A stretch of 7,236 bases of DNA. Origin: Bacteroidales bacterium (GTDB taxonomy: Bacteria; Bacteroidota; Bacteroidia; Bacteroidales; JAADJA01). Both the position numbers and the translations under genes were made by a program. Below are positions 1 through 6,788 of this stretch, one piece after another. Below the pieces are notes generated by a model, which saw nothing but the letters and a program-made list of their open reading frames with translations, was not told where the DNA came from and did not search any database. Position 1 is the stretch's first letter. Each line of letters starts with the position of its first letter. The DNA is taken from the NCBI GenBank assembly GCA_030635465.1, contig DAOVYU010000044.1, positions 1 through 7,236 on the forward strand, in the 5' to 3' direction.

Positions 1-516
1 ATCTTTGCTCAGGCAATCATGTTTCTGCCTATTACTTTAGCTGGATTTACAGAATCAGAAGGTATGTCAGGATTTATCAATGCTTTTGCAAATATCAATG
101 GATTCTGGTATAATTTTACGTTTTTTATGATGATTATCATATTTACGTATTTCTATACAGCCATTACGATTAATCCAAATCAGATGGCTGATGATATGAA
201 GAAGAATGGCGGGTTTATTCCTGGGGTTAAACCTGGTAGGAAAACTGCTGAATTTATAGATAATGTGATGTCACGAATTACTTTACCCGGATCAATGTTT
301 CTCGGGTTTGTTGCTATCATGCCAGCACTCGTAAGTATAATGGGTGTGAGTACCCAGTTCGCACAATTTTATGGGGGAACATCCCTGCTTATTTTAGTAG
401 GTGTTGTACTTGATACATTGCAGCAAATCGAAAGTCATCTATTGATGAGGCATTATGATGGATTGACAAAATCTGGAAGAATAAAGGGGCGTTCATCATT
501 TAGCATGACTGGATAA
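1..516 (+). CDS. secY: SecY, preprotein translocase channel subunit (3' part only)
   Basis: SecY is the pore subunit of the SecYEG inner-membrane channel that exports and inserts proteins. Only the last 171 residues are here; the frame is open to position 1, so the first ATG at 19 is internal and not a start. It begins in the TM7 region (IFAQAIMFLP). TM8 lies at about residues 35-57 of the fragment and ends in FYTAITINP. The C5 cytosolic loop follows, with the conserved GGFIPGVKPGRKTAEFID stretch that takes part in ribosome and SecA contact. TM9 is at about 94-112 and TM10 at about 122-142, with FYGGTSLLILVGVVLD. The short basic C-terminus (KGRSS) is normal for the family. It ends in tandem TAA TAA stops, 25 nt before map. 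Its place at the head of map-infA-rpmJ is the usual one at the spc/alpha operon junction. Identification is by clear similarity to E. coli SecY recalled from memory. Confidence 0.97.
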   Translation: MFAQAIMFLPITLAGFTESEGMSGFINAFANINGFWYNFTFFMMIIIFTYFYTAITINPNQMADDMKKNGGFIPGVKPGRKTAEFIDNVMSRITLPGSMFLGFVAIMPALVSIMGVSTQFAQFYGGTSLLILVGVVLDTLQQIESHLLMRHYDGLTKSGRIKGRSSFSMTG

Positions 517-541
517 TAAAGGAATTGTCAAGGTTGCGCAA

Positions 542-1312
542 ATGATCTATTTGAAGACGAAAGAAGAAATTGAATTAATAAGAAAAAGTTCTTTACTTGT
601 TGGTAAAACTTTAGCTGAAGTAGCTAAATTGATTAAACCCGGTGTAAAAACCATTGATCTTGATAAACGTGCAGAAGAATTTATTACTGATCATGGTGCC
701 ATTCCAGGATTTAAAGGTTACAATGGATTTCCATATACACTATGTATTTCAATAAATGAAAATGTAGTTCATGGTTTTCCTTCAGAAAGGGAATTAATAG
801 ACGGAGATATTGTTTCTGTTGATTGTGGCACATTAATGAATGGATTTTACGGTGACTCGGCATATACATTTGGAGTAGGAGAAGTTAAGGAAGAAGTAGT
901 AGCCTTAATGAAACGCACCAAAGAATCACTATACATTGGGATTGAAATGGCAGTAGCTGGAAATCGTATTGGAGATATTGGAAATGCCGTTCAAAAATAT
1001 GTTGAAAAAGTTGGCTATACAGTTGTACGGGATTTAGTTGGTCACGGATTGGGAAAAAATTTGCATGAAAAACCAGAAGTTCCAAATTATGGTCGGCAAG
1101 GAACTGGTCCTATATTAAAAGAAGGAATGGTACTGGCTATTGAGCCGATGACCAATTTAGGTACAAAAAAAGTAGTACAGGAAAATGATGGTTGGACCAT
1201 TCGTACTGCAGACAGAAAACCATCAGCTCATTTTGAACATGATGTGGCAATAAGAAAAGGAAAAGCTGATATACTGTCGACCTTTGAATATATTGAAGAA
1301 GTATTAAATTAA
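542..1312 (+). CDS. map: Type I methionine aminopeptidase
   Basis: This cytosolic metalloenzyme removes the initiator Met from new proteins when residue 2 is small. The 256-residue length fits a type Ia enzyme without an N-terminal extension. All expected pita-bread active-site residues are present: H77 (ENVVHGFP), metal ligands D94 (SVDCGT) and D105 (YGDSA), H168 (VGHGLG), H175 (LHEKP), E201 (AIEPM) and E232 (HFEHD). The ATG at 542 gives the standard start, with MIYLKTKEEIELIRKSS matching the family's first helix. A partial AAGG at 530-533 lies 8 nt upstream, a modest Shine-Dalgarno in a phylum that seldom uses one. The gene ends in tandem TAA TAA, 34 nt before infA. Location between secY and infA is conserved in many bacteria and implies co-transcription with the ribosomal genes, which suits its action at the peptide exit. 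Confidence 0.98.
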   Translation: MIYLKTKEEIELIRKSSLLVGKTLAEVAKLIKPGVKTIDLDKRAEEFITDHGAIPGFKGYNGFPYTLCISINENVVHGFPSERELIDGDIVSVDCGTLMNGFYGDSAYTFGVGEVKEEVVALMKRTKESLYIGIEMAVAGNRIGDIGNAVQKYVEKVGYTVVRDLVGHGLGKNLHEKPEVPNYGRQGTGPILKEGMVLAIEPMTNLGTKKVVQENDGWTIRTADRKPSAHFEHDVAIRKGKADILSTFEYIEEVLN

Positions 1313-1346
1313 TAACGATTAATAGATTAAATTTTATCCGGTTTAT

Positions 1347-1565
1347 ATGGCAAAACAAGCCTCAATAGAACAAGACGGAACAGTAATAGAATCATTGGGA
1401 AATGCAATGTTCCGTGTAGAACTCGAAAATGGACATATTATTACTGCCCATATTTCAGGAAAGATGCGTATGCATTACATTAAAATATTACCTGGTGATA
1501 AGGTGAAATTAGAAATGTCGCCTTATGATTTGACAAAAGGTCGGATAACATTCAGATACAAATAA
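1347..1565 (+). CDS. infA: Translation initiation factor IF-1
   Basis: IF-1 binds the 30S A site and, with IF-2 and IF-3, controls initiator tRNA selection. The 72-residue length is exactly canonical. The single S1-like OB fold covers nearly the whole protein: early strands with DGTVIESLGNAMFRVELENG, then HISGKMRMHYIKILPGDKV, and finally the SPYDLTKGRITFRYK ending that is typical of bacterial IF-1. The start follows MAKQ, the usual N-terminus. Upstream (1313-1346) is AT-rich with no Shine-Dalgarno. It lies 11 nt before rpmJ, an arrangement shared with most bacteria. No odd features are seen. Confidence 0.98.
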   Translation: MAKQASIEQDGTVIESLGNAMFRVELENGHIITAHISGKMRMHYIKILPGDKVKLEMSPYDLTKGRITFRYK

Positions 1566-1576
1566 AAATAAGTAAA

Positions 1577-1693
1577 ATGAAAGTAAGGGCATCAGTAAAG
1601 AAAAGAACACCTGACTGTAAAATCGTACGCAGGAAAGGTCGTTTGTATGTGATTAACAAAAAAAATCCTAAATACAAACAAAGACAAGGATAA
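1577..1693 (+). CDS. rpmJ: Ribosomal protein bL36, zinc-free (C-minus) form
   Basis: Translation from the ATG at 1577 gives 38 residues, the full length for L36, starting MKVRASVKKRTPDCKIVRR and ending NPKYKQRQG. L36 sits near the base of the 50S stalk and stabilises 23S rRNA. The zinc-ribbon form uses three Cys and one His (positions 11, 14, 27 and 33 in the E. coli protein). Here those positions read T11, C14, N27 and Y33, so only one ligand is left and zinc cannot be held in the usual way. From memory this C-minus form is normal in Bacteroidota, so it is not decay. It lies 11 nt after infA and is followed by the longest gap inside the operon (79 nt) before rpsM. Confidence 0.97.
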   Translation: MKVRASVKKRTPDCKIVRRKGRLYVINKKNPKYKQRQG

Positions 1694-1772
1694 TCGATTT
1701 TTTACCAAAGGCATCATTATGGGAGATTTTCGATTTATAATTGACAATTAGAAATAATAAATAAAATAATAT

Positions 1773-2153
1773 ATGGCTCGTATAGCAGGTATAGACATAC
1801 CAAAAAATAAAAGAGGAGTAATTGCATTAACCTATGTTTACGGAATCGGTCGATCAAGAGCTGAAGAGATTCTGCTAGCAGCAGGTATAGATGTTAACAA
1901 AAAAGTTCAAGATTGGACTGATGATGAGCAAAATAACATTCGTAATTACATCAGCAGCGGTTTTAAAGTAGAAGGTGAATTGCGTTCTGAAGTACAACTG
2001 AATGTTAAACGGTTGATGGATATCGGAACTTACCGTGGTATTCGTCATCGTATTGGCTTACCATTACGCGGACAAAGCACAAAAAACAATGCACGTACAC
2101 GTAAAGGAAGAAAAAGAACTGTTGCTAACAAAAAGAAAGCAATAAAAGGTTAA
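1773..2153 (+). CDS. rpsM: Ribosomal protein uS13
   Basis: S13 is in the 30S head, contacts the P-site tRNA through its basic tail, and forms intersubunit bridges with 23S rRNA and L5. The 126-residue protein starts MARIAGIDIPKNKR, as expected, and has the helix-two-turn-helix core over about residues 14-60 (ALTYVYGIGRSRA). The signature GTYRGIRHRIGLPLRGQ lies at about 85-101, then TKNNARTRKGRKR and a lysine-rich C-terminal tail that reaches the tRNA. The start lies in an A/T-only context (aataatat before ATGGC) with no Shine-Dalgarno. The stop is TAA followed directly by TGA. In E. coli this is the first gene of the alpha operon; here no terminator divides it from rpmJ. Confidence 0.98.
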   Translation: MARIAGIDIPKNKRGVIALTYVYGIGRSRAEEILLAAGIDVNKKVQDWTDDEQNNIRNYISSGFKVEGELRSEVQLNVKRLMDIGTYRGIRHRIGLPLRGQSTKNNARTRKGRKRTVANKKKAIKG

Positions 2154-2193
2154 TGATTAGTTGATTTTATTTCGACGGAAAATTATTTAATAT

Positions 2194-2583
2194 ATGGCTA
2201 AGAAAACCAGAACAACGAAAAAAAGGATTGTTAAAGTAGAACCACTTGGAAAAGCATATATCAAGGCATCCTTTAACAACATTATTATTACGCTTACCAA
2301 TAATGGAGGTCAGGTTATCTCCTGGGCATCTGCAGGTAAAATGGGGTTTAGAGGTTCTAAAAAGAACACACCTTATGCTGCCCAAATGGCAGCAGAAGAT
2401 TGTGCCAAAAAGGCTTACGATCAGGGATTGCGTAAAGTAAAGGTTTATGTTAGAGGTCCTGGATCTGGAAGAGAATCTGCTATGCGTACATTGCATTCAC
2501 AAGGAATTGAAGTAACAGAGATCAATGATGTAACTCCACTTCCGCATAATGGTTGCAGACCTCCTAAAAGAAGAAGGGTTTAA
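2194..2583 (+). CDS. rpsK: Ribosomal protein uS11
   Basis: S11 lies on the 30S platform beside the mRNA exit and contacts 16S rRNA helix 23/24 and S21. The 129-residue length is canonical. After a basic N-terminus, the core has the FNNIIITLTNNGGQVISWAS strand pair (27-46), GKMGFRGSKKNTPYAAQ (48-64), the VRGPGSGRESAMR loop (86-98) and the NDVTPLPHNGCRPPKRRRV tail (111-129). The N119-G120 step is the site at which E. coli S11 is reported to carry an isoaspartate; whether it forms here cannot be seen. The start context (tttaatat before ATGGC) resembles that of rpsM and has no Shine-Dalgarno. Confidence 0.98.
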   Translation: MAKKTRTTKKRIVKVEPLGKAYIKASFNNIIITLTNNGGQVISWASAGKMGFRGSKKNTPYAAQMAAEDCAKKAYDQGLRKVKVYVRGPGSGRESAMRTLHSQGIEVTEINDVTPLPHNGCRPPKRRRV

Positions 2584-2637
2584 TCACGTATAAAATCGAT
2601 TTTAGTTTAGAAATTATTTTTAGAAAAATATTTAGAA

Positions 2638-3243
2638 ATGGCAAGATATACAGGTCCTAAAACAAAAATTGCAAGGAAGTTCAGAGAGCCAATTTATGGT
2701 CCGGATAAAAGTTATGACAAGAAGAACTATCCTCCAGGACAGCATGGTAACTCTAGACGCAGAAGGAAACAATCAGAATATGGAATCCAGCTGCAGGAAA
2801 AACAAAAAGCAAAATACACTTATGGTATTCTTGAAAGGCAATTTAGAAATGTATTTGCAAAAGCTTCACAGAAAAAAGGAATTACAGGTGAAATCCTGCT
2901 ACAGCTAATCGAAGCACGTTTAGATAATGTTGTTTTTCGTTTAGGTATTGCACCTAGCCGTCCGGCAGCTCGCCAGCTGGTTAGTCACCGTCATATTACA
3001 GTTAATGGTGAAGTATTAAATATTCCTTCATATGCAGTAAAACCTGGAGATATCATCAGTGTAAGAGAAAAATCTAAATCATTGGAAGCCATTACTGATT
3101 CACTTGCTTCAAGAGGAGGCGGATTTTCATGGTTAGAATGGGCAGAAGAGCAAATGAATGGTAAGTTTTTGAATTACCCAAAAAGAGATGAAATTCCTGA
3201 AAATATAAAGGAACAACTAATCGTCGAATTATACTCAAAGTAA
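2638..3243 (+). CDS. rpsD: Ribosomal protein uS4, zinc-free form
   Basis: S4 is a primary 16S rRNA binder that starts 30S assembly, and in E. coli it represses its own alpha operon. The 201-residue protein resembles the B. subtilis type: MARYTGPKTKIARKFR, then YPPGQHG (31-37), SEYGIQLQEKQK (46-57) and ERQFRNVFAKA (66-76). The S4 RNA-binding domain covers about 93-150, with RLDNVVFRLG and RPAARQLVSHRHITVNG (108-124). It ends in the usual EQLIVELYSK. The protein has no cysteine at all, so the N-terminal zinc finger of C-plus S4 proteins is absent, as in L36 of the same operon. The upstream gap holds a 14-nt palindrome (2591-2604). Confidence 0.98.
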   Translation: MARYTGPKTKIARKFREPIYGPDKSYDKKNYPPGQHGNSRRRRKQSEYGIQLQEKQKAKYTYGILERQFRNVFAKASQKKGITGEILLQLIEARLDNVVFRLGIAPSRPAARQLVSHRHITVNGEVLNIPSYAVKPGDIISVREKSKSLEAITDSLASRGGGFSWLEWAEEQMNGKFLNYPKRDEIPENIKEQLIVELYSK

Positions 3244-3287
3244 AATAATCAGACAATTAAATTTATCACAAAAATAACACATAACTG

Positions 3288-4280
3288 ATGACAGTTTTAG
3301 CATTTCAAAAACCTGATAAAGTTATCATGATTGAAGCTGATGAATTCAAAGGCATCTTCGAATTCCGTCCGCTTGAACCAGGATTTGGTATTACTATTGG
3401 TAATACGCTAAGAAGAATATTATTATCCTCGCTGGAAGGATTTGCAATAACATCTATTAAAGTTGAAGGAGTTGAGCAGGAGTTTACTACAATTAAGGGC
3501 GTGGTAGAGGATGTTACTGAAATTGTTCTGAATTTGAAGAAAATTCGATTTAGAAGGCAGATTGACAGTGAAACAACTGAAAAAGTACATATCGTAATTG
3601 GTGATCAGGAAGTTTTTAAAGCTGGTGATATTAACAAATTTCTATCTGTATTTCAGGTATTAAATCCTGACGAGGTTATTTGTAACATGGAACCTAATGT
3701 AAAACTTTCCATTGAATTAACCATTGAAAAAGGACGTGGATATGTTCCGGCTGAAGAGAATAAATCTCTGAATGCATCATTAGGAACTATTTTTTTGGAT
3801 TCTATTCATACCCCAATCAAAAATGTGAAATTCCATGTTGAAGATTACCGGGTTGAGCAGAAAACTGACTATGAGAAACTGGTTCTTGAGTTAGATACTG
3901 ATGGTTCTATCCATCCAAAAGAAGCACTGAAAGAAGCTGCTAAAATTTTAATTCATCACTTTATGTTATTTTCTGATGAAAGAATTACCCTTGACTCAGA
4001 AGAGAAAACAGTTACTGAAGAATTTGATGAAAGTTCATTACATACACGTCAGTTGTTAAAAACCAAATTGGTTGACCTTGACTTATCAGTAAGGGCATTA
4101 AATTGTTTGAAAGCTGCTGATGTTGAAACATTGGGTGATTTAGTGCAATTTAATAAAAATGATCTGTTGAAATTCAGGAATTTTGGTAAAAAATCCTTAA
4201 CCGAACTTGAAGAGTTGGTTAAAACTAAAGGACTTGAATTTGGGATGAATATTTCGAAATATAAATTAGATAAGGAATAA
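3288..4280 (+). CDS. rpoA: RNA polymerase alpha subunit
   Basis: The 330-residue protein dimerises to nucleate RNA polymerase assembly and reads promoter DNA and activators through its C-terminal domain. The N-terminal domain (about 1-238) has FRPLEPGFGITIGNTLRRIL (27-46), the heart of the dimer interface, and VEGVEQEFTTIKGV (59-72). An acidic linker (about 236-255) leads to the C-terminal domain. There the DNA-binding residues of E. coli alpha are kept at +4 numbering: R269, N272, C273, K275 (LSVRALNCLK), then G300, K302 and S303 (NFGKKSLTEL). The DNA-contacting helix-hairpin-helix is therefore intact, although Bacteroidota promoters differ from those of E. coli. It is 44 nt after rpsD and only 5 nt before rplQ, which suggests translational coupling. 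Confidence 0.98.
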   Translation: MTVLAFQKPDKVIMIEADEFKGIFEFRPLEPGFGITIGNTLRRILLSSLEGFAITSIKVEGVEQEFTTIKGVVEDVTEIVLNLKKIRFRRQIDSETTEKVHIVIGDQEVFKAGDINKFLSVFQVLNPDEVICNMEPNVKLSIELTIEKGRGYVPAEENKSLNASLGTIFLDSIHTPIKNVKFHVEDYRVEQKTDYEKLVLELDTDGSIHPKEALKEAAKILIHHFMLFSDERITLDSEEKTVTEEFDESSLHTRQLLKTKLVDLDLSVRALNCLKAADVETLGDLVQFNKNDLLKFRNFGKKSLTELEELVKTKGLEFGMNISKYKLDKE

Positions 4281-4285
4281 TCGAG

Positions 4286-5041
4286 ATGAGACACAGGAAG
4301 AATTTTAATCATTTATCTAGGACGAGCTCGCACAGAAAAGCAATGCTGTCAAATATGGCCAGCTCATTGATTCTACATAAACGTATCCATACAACAACTG
4401 CAAAAGCAAAAGCACTGCGTACATATATTGAACCACTGATCACTAAGTCGAAAGAAGACACAACACATTCACGGAGAATTGTATTTAGTTATTTGCAAGA
4501 TAAAGAAGCTGTAACAGAATTATTCAGGGAAATATCTATAAAGATAGCCGACAGGCCAGGTGGATATACACGTATCATTAAGCTTCCAAATCGATTAGGT
4601 GATAATGCAGAGATGTGTATGATGGAACTGGTTGATTATAACGAAAATTTATTGGCTGAGAAAACTGGCAAAGCTAAATCTACAAGGAAAAGAAGAGGAG
4701 CTGGCAAAAAGAAAGTTGAAGATCATGTTTCTACTGAAACAGCAGTTGCAGTAGAAACGGCAGAAGTTGCTGATGAGGTTGTAACAGAAGAAATTGTTGA
4801 AGATGTAGTTGAGGAAAAAATTGAAGAAGTAGTGGCTGAAACAGAAGCAGCAGTAGATGAAAAAATTGAAGAAAAGAAGGATGAGCCTGTAGCTGAAGTT
4901 AAAGAAGAAGCTCCAAAGGCAGAAACTGCTGAAGAAGAGGCAAAAGTAGAAGAGAAGAAAAAGGAAGTTCCTGAAGCAAAGGCAGAAGAAAAGCCTGATG
5001 AAGAGGAAAAAAAAGATGACTCTAAACAAGAATCCAAATAA
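4286..5041 (+). CDS. rplQ: Ribosomal protein bL17 with long acidic C-terminal extension
   Basis: L17 lies on the solvent side of the 50S near the exit-tunnel rim. Residues 1 to about 118 are a full L17 core: MRHRKNFNHLSRTSSHRKAM, then SSLILHKRIHTTTAKAKALR (26-45), a GGYTRIIKLPNRLGDNAEMC block (92-111) and MELVDYN. The family is usually about 115-130 residues; this protein has 251. The extra part has a basic patch (about 129-143, KSTRKRRGAGKKK) and then a low-complexity E/K/A/V tail of 108 residues. By my count the tail holds 43 Asp/Glu against 16 Lys and no Arg, so it is strongly acidic and probably disordered or helical. Bacteroidota L17 proteins often have some extension. An AAGGA at 4272-4276 inside the rpoA end, 9 nt before the ATG, is the best Shine-Dalgarno in the operon. 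An intrinsic terminator follows. Confidence 0.96.
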   Translation: MRHRKNFNHLSRTSSHRKAMLSNMASSLILHKRIHTTTAKAKALRTYIEPLITKSKEDTTHSRRIVFSYLQDKEAVTELFREISIKIADRPGGYTRIIKLPNRLGDNAEMCMMELVDYNENLLAEKTGKAKSTRKRRGAGKKKVEDHVSTETAVAVETAEVADEVVTEEIVEDVVEEKIEEVVAETEAAVDEKIEEKKDEPVAEVKEEAPKAETAEEEAKVEEKKKEVPEAKAEEKPDEEEKKDDSKQESK

Positions 5042-5069
5042 TTGGTTTGAGTAAATTAATCGTTAATTC

Positions 5070-5103
5070 AAAGGATAAGGCCATTCGCTTTATCCTTTTT
5101 TTT
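5070..5103 (+). terminator. Rho-independent terminator after rplQ
   Basis: AAAGGATAA (5070-5078) is a perfect complement of TTATCCTTT (5090-5098). The stem can be lengthened inward by G5079-T5089, G5080-C5088 and C5081-G5087, leaving a five-base loop. The right arm runs straight into eight T (5096-5103). It lies 28 nt after the rplQ stop and marks the end of the ribosomal operon. Confidence 0.9.
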
Positions 5104-5104
5104 G

Positions 5105-5112
5105 TAATTTCG
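5105..5112 (+). promoter_or_regulatory. Possible -7 box of the eno promoter
   Basis: TAATTTCG matches the Bacteroidota sigma-70 type -7 element (TAnnTTTG) at five of its six fixed bases. It starts two bases after the T-run of the rplQ terminator, 36 nt before the eno ATG, so a transcript would have a leader of roughly 25-30 nt. No convincing -33 TTG is seen at the usual distance; that region lies inside the terminator hairpin, where TTCG at 5084-5087 is the nearest candidate. The call is inferred from position and a weak motif. Confidence 0.35.
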
Positions 5113-5147
5113 AACGCAAATTATTAATCAGAAAATAATATATTATT

Positions 5148-6437
5148 ATGAGTACAATATTGAATATACATGCAAGGCAAATATTGGATTCTAGAGGAAA
5201 TCCTACCATTGAAGTTGATGTAATGACTGATAGTGGTATCGTAGCCAGAGCAGCTGTTCCGTCAGGAGCTTCAACAGGTATACATGAAGCTGTTGAATTG
5301 CGCGACAATGACAAAAAATTATTTTTAGGTAAAGGTGTTTTAAAAGCAGTTCACAATGTAAATAATATTCTCAACGAAGAATTGAATGGCAATTATATTT
5401 CAGATCAGAATGAGATTGATACAGCTATGATTGAAATTGATGGTACACCCAATAAAGCCAATCTGGGTGCCAATGCAATACTGGGTGTTTCTTTGGCAGT
5501 TGCCAAGGCAGCAGCATTGGAAAGCGATCAGGCATTGTTCCGGTATATTGGAGGTGTAAATGCCAATACTTTACCCATCCCGATGATGAATATTTTAAAT
5601 GGTGGATCACATGCTGATAACAGTATCGACTTCCAGGAATTTATGATTATGCCAATTGGAGCCAAATCATTTAGCGAAGCCTTAAGAATGGGAGTAGAGG
5701 TTTTTCATAATCTGAAAGCAGTTTTGAAAAAACTAGGTCATTCAACCAATGTGGGTGATGAAGGCGGTTTTGCTCCAAACCTGGGATCAAACGAAGAAGC
5801 CATTAAAGTGGTTTTACAAGCCATAGAAAAAGCGGGTTATATACCTGGTGATGATATTTGTATTGCTTTGGATCCCGCTTCATCAGAATATTTTATTGAG
5901 AAAGAAAATGTATATCATTTAAAATGGTCGACTGGAGATAAATTAACACCAGCTGAAATGGTTGATTTCTGGAATGGTTGGGTTAAAAAGTATCCCATTG
6001 TATCTATTGAAGATGGTATGGCGGAAGATGATTGGGATGGATGGAAATTGATGACAAAGAAAATGGGAAATAAGATCCAAATAGTAGGTGACGATTTGTT
6101 TGTGACCAATACTGAGAGGCTTAAAAAGGGAATTGAAATGGGTGTAGCTAACTCTATCCTGATTAAAGTTAACCAGATTGGAACTTTAACTGAAACCATC
6201 GATTCGGTTAACATGGCAACTCAAAATGCATATACTTCAGTTATCAGTCACCGTTCAGGTGAAACTGAAGATACAACAATTGCTGATCTGGCAGTGGCTT
6301 TGAATACCGGACAAATCAAGACTGGTTCAGCCAGCCGTTCCGATCGTATTGCCAAGTACAACCAGTTATTGAGAATCGAAGAACAATTGGGATCTCAAGC
6401 CAGATTTTTGGGTAAAAACTTTAAATATACAAGATAA
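5148..6437 (+). CDS. eno: Enolase (phosphopyruvate hydratase)
   Basis: Enolase interconverts 2-phosphoglycerate and phosphoenolpyruvate in glycolysis and gluconeogenesis, and needs Mg2+. The 429-residue length is canonical. The N-terminal domain carries the mobile loop SGASTGIHEAVELRD (39-53). The barrel domain shows H155 in NGGSHADNSIDFQEF, proton-donor E205 (NVGDEGGFAPNL), metal ligands D242 (IALDPA), E288 (SIEDGM) and D315 (VGDDLFVTN), catalytic base K340 (ILIKVNQIGTLTE), the H368-R369-S370 phosphate-binding turn and K391 (GQIKTGSASRSDR). All key residues are intact. The start at 5148 gives the typical MSTILNIHARQILDSRGNPT. The upstream sequence is purely A/T-rich with no Shine-Dalgarno. 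It is flanked by terminators on both sides and so is probably its own transcription unit. It ends in tandem TAA TAA. Confidence 0.98.
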   Translation: MSTILNIHARQILDSRGNPTIEVDVMTDSGIVARAAVPSGASTGIHEAVELRDNDKKLFLGKGVLKAVHNVNNILNEELNGNYISDQNEIDTAMIEIDGTPNKANLGANAILGVSLAVAKAAALESDQALFRYIGGVNANTLPIPMMNILNGGSHADNSIDFQEFMIMPIGAKSFSEALRMGVEVFHNLKAVLKKLGHSTNVGDEGGFAPNLGSNEEAIKVVLQAIEKAGYIPGDDICIALDPASSEYFIEKENVYHLKWSTGDKLTPAEMVDFWNGWVKKYPIVSIEDGMAEDDWDGWKLMTKKMGNKIQIVGDDLFVTNTERLKKGIEMGVANSILIKVNQIGTLTETIDSVNMATQNAYTSVISHRSGETEDTTIADLAVALNTGQIKTGSASRSDRIAKYNQLLRIEEQLGSQARFLGKNFKYTR

Positions 6438-6457
6438 TAAATCTGGGATTTATGTAG

Positions 6458-6492
6458 AAAACGCATCTGGAATAAGCCAGATGCGTTTTTTT
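6458..6492 (+). terminator. Rho-independent terminator after eno
   Basis: AAAACGCATCTGG (6458-6470) pairs perfectly over 13 bp with CCAGATGCGTTTT (6477-6489) across the six-base loop AATAAG. A run of seven T (6486-6492) overlaps the end of the right arm. It starts 20 nt past the eno stop and is the strongest terminator in the window. Confidence 0.95.
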
Positions 6493-6548
6493 ATTTTAAC
6501 AGACCTTATATAATAATGAGTCATCACATCGTTTTAATATAATTATGT

Positions 6549-6565
6549 TTGAATAAATTATTCAA
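6549..6565. repeat. 17-nt perfect palindrome in an AT-rich spacer
   Basis: TTGAATAA (6549-6556) and TTATTCAA (6558-6565) are exact reverse complements around one A. The surrounding stretch 6493-6617 is very AT-rich and holds no frame or RNA gene that I can support. Because of the composition, the palindrome may be chance; a dimeric-regulator site is possible but nothing in the sequence identifies one. It lies more than 200 nt before the next gene. Confidence 0.3.
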
Positions 6566-6617
6566 TATTTTCGCTTTTTAAATTTTAATAATTATCGGAA
6601 ATTAGCATATAATACAG

Positions 6618-6734
6618 CGTCATAGCGATTCCGCCTTTTCGCGGAAGAAGCAATCTCAAAGTTGCATAATACAAAAATAAAATAGAGATCGCTTCGCCCT
6701 TTCACTTGAGCTTACCGTTTTGCTCGCGATGACG
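6618..6734. repeat. REP/MITE-like imperfect inverted-repeat element
   Basis: The outer ends CGTCATAGCGA (6618-6628) and TCGCGATGACG (6724-6734) are inverted repeats matching at 10 of 11 bases. An inner pair, GAAGCAATCTC (6647-6657) and GAGATCGCTTC (6685-6695), also matches inverted at 10 of 11. The left half carries its own hairpin, TTCCGC-CTTTTC-GCGGAA (6629-6646). The centre 6658-6684 is AT-rich, while the arms are clearly richer in G+C than the flanks. The end and inner motifs resemble the dispersed CGTCATTGCGAG...GCAATCTC family that I recall from many bacterial genomes; this match is from memory. No target-site duplication and no transposase is visible, so mobility would depend on an enzyme elsewhere. 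Confidence 0.65.
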
Positions 6735-6788
6735 GATAGTTGTTGATAATGTTGCTATATAGTTCTCGATAATCATAAAACCAAGATT

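Noticed and set aside
1741..1770. TTGACA followed by A/T-rich DNA upstream of rpsM, like an E. coli promoter.
   Set aside because: Bacteroidota promoters use different elements (TTG / TAnnTTTG), no -7 match follows, and the implied start would lie at the rpsM start codon.
2167..2496. Open frame antisense to rpsK, and smaller antisense frames in map, rpoA and eno.
   Set aside because: Each is fully inside a conserved gene with intact motifs and shows no protein-like features of its own.
4649..5037. Long open frames on the minus strand opposite the L17 tail, Ser- or Phe/Cys-rich.
   Set aside because: They are the mirror of a low-complexity GAA/GAG/GCA-rich coding stretch, have no recognisable domain, and lie antisense to a certain gene.
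6566..6573. TATTTTCG, a partial match to the Bacteroidota -7 box.
   Set aside because: No -33 TTG at a suitable distance, and the next gene is over 200 nt away behind a repeat element; AT-rich DNA yields such matches often.
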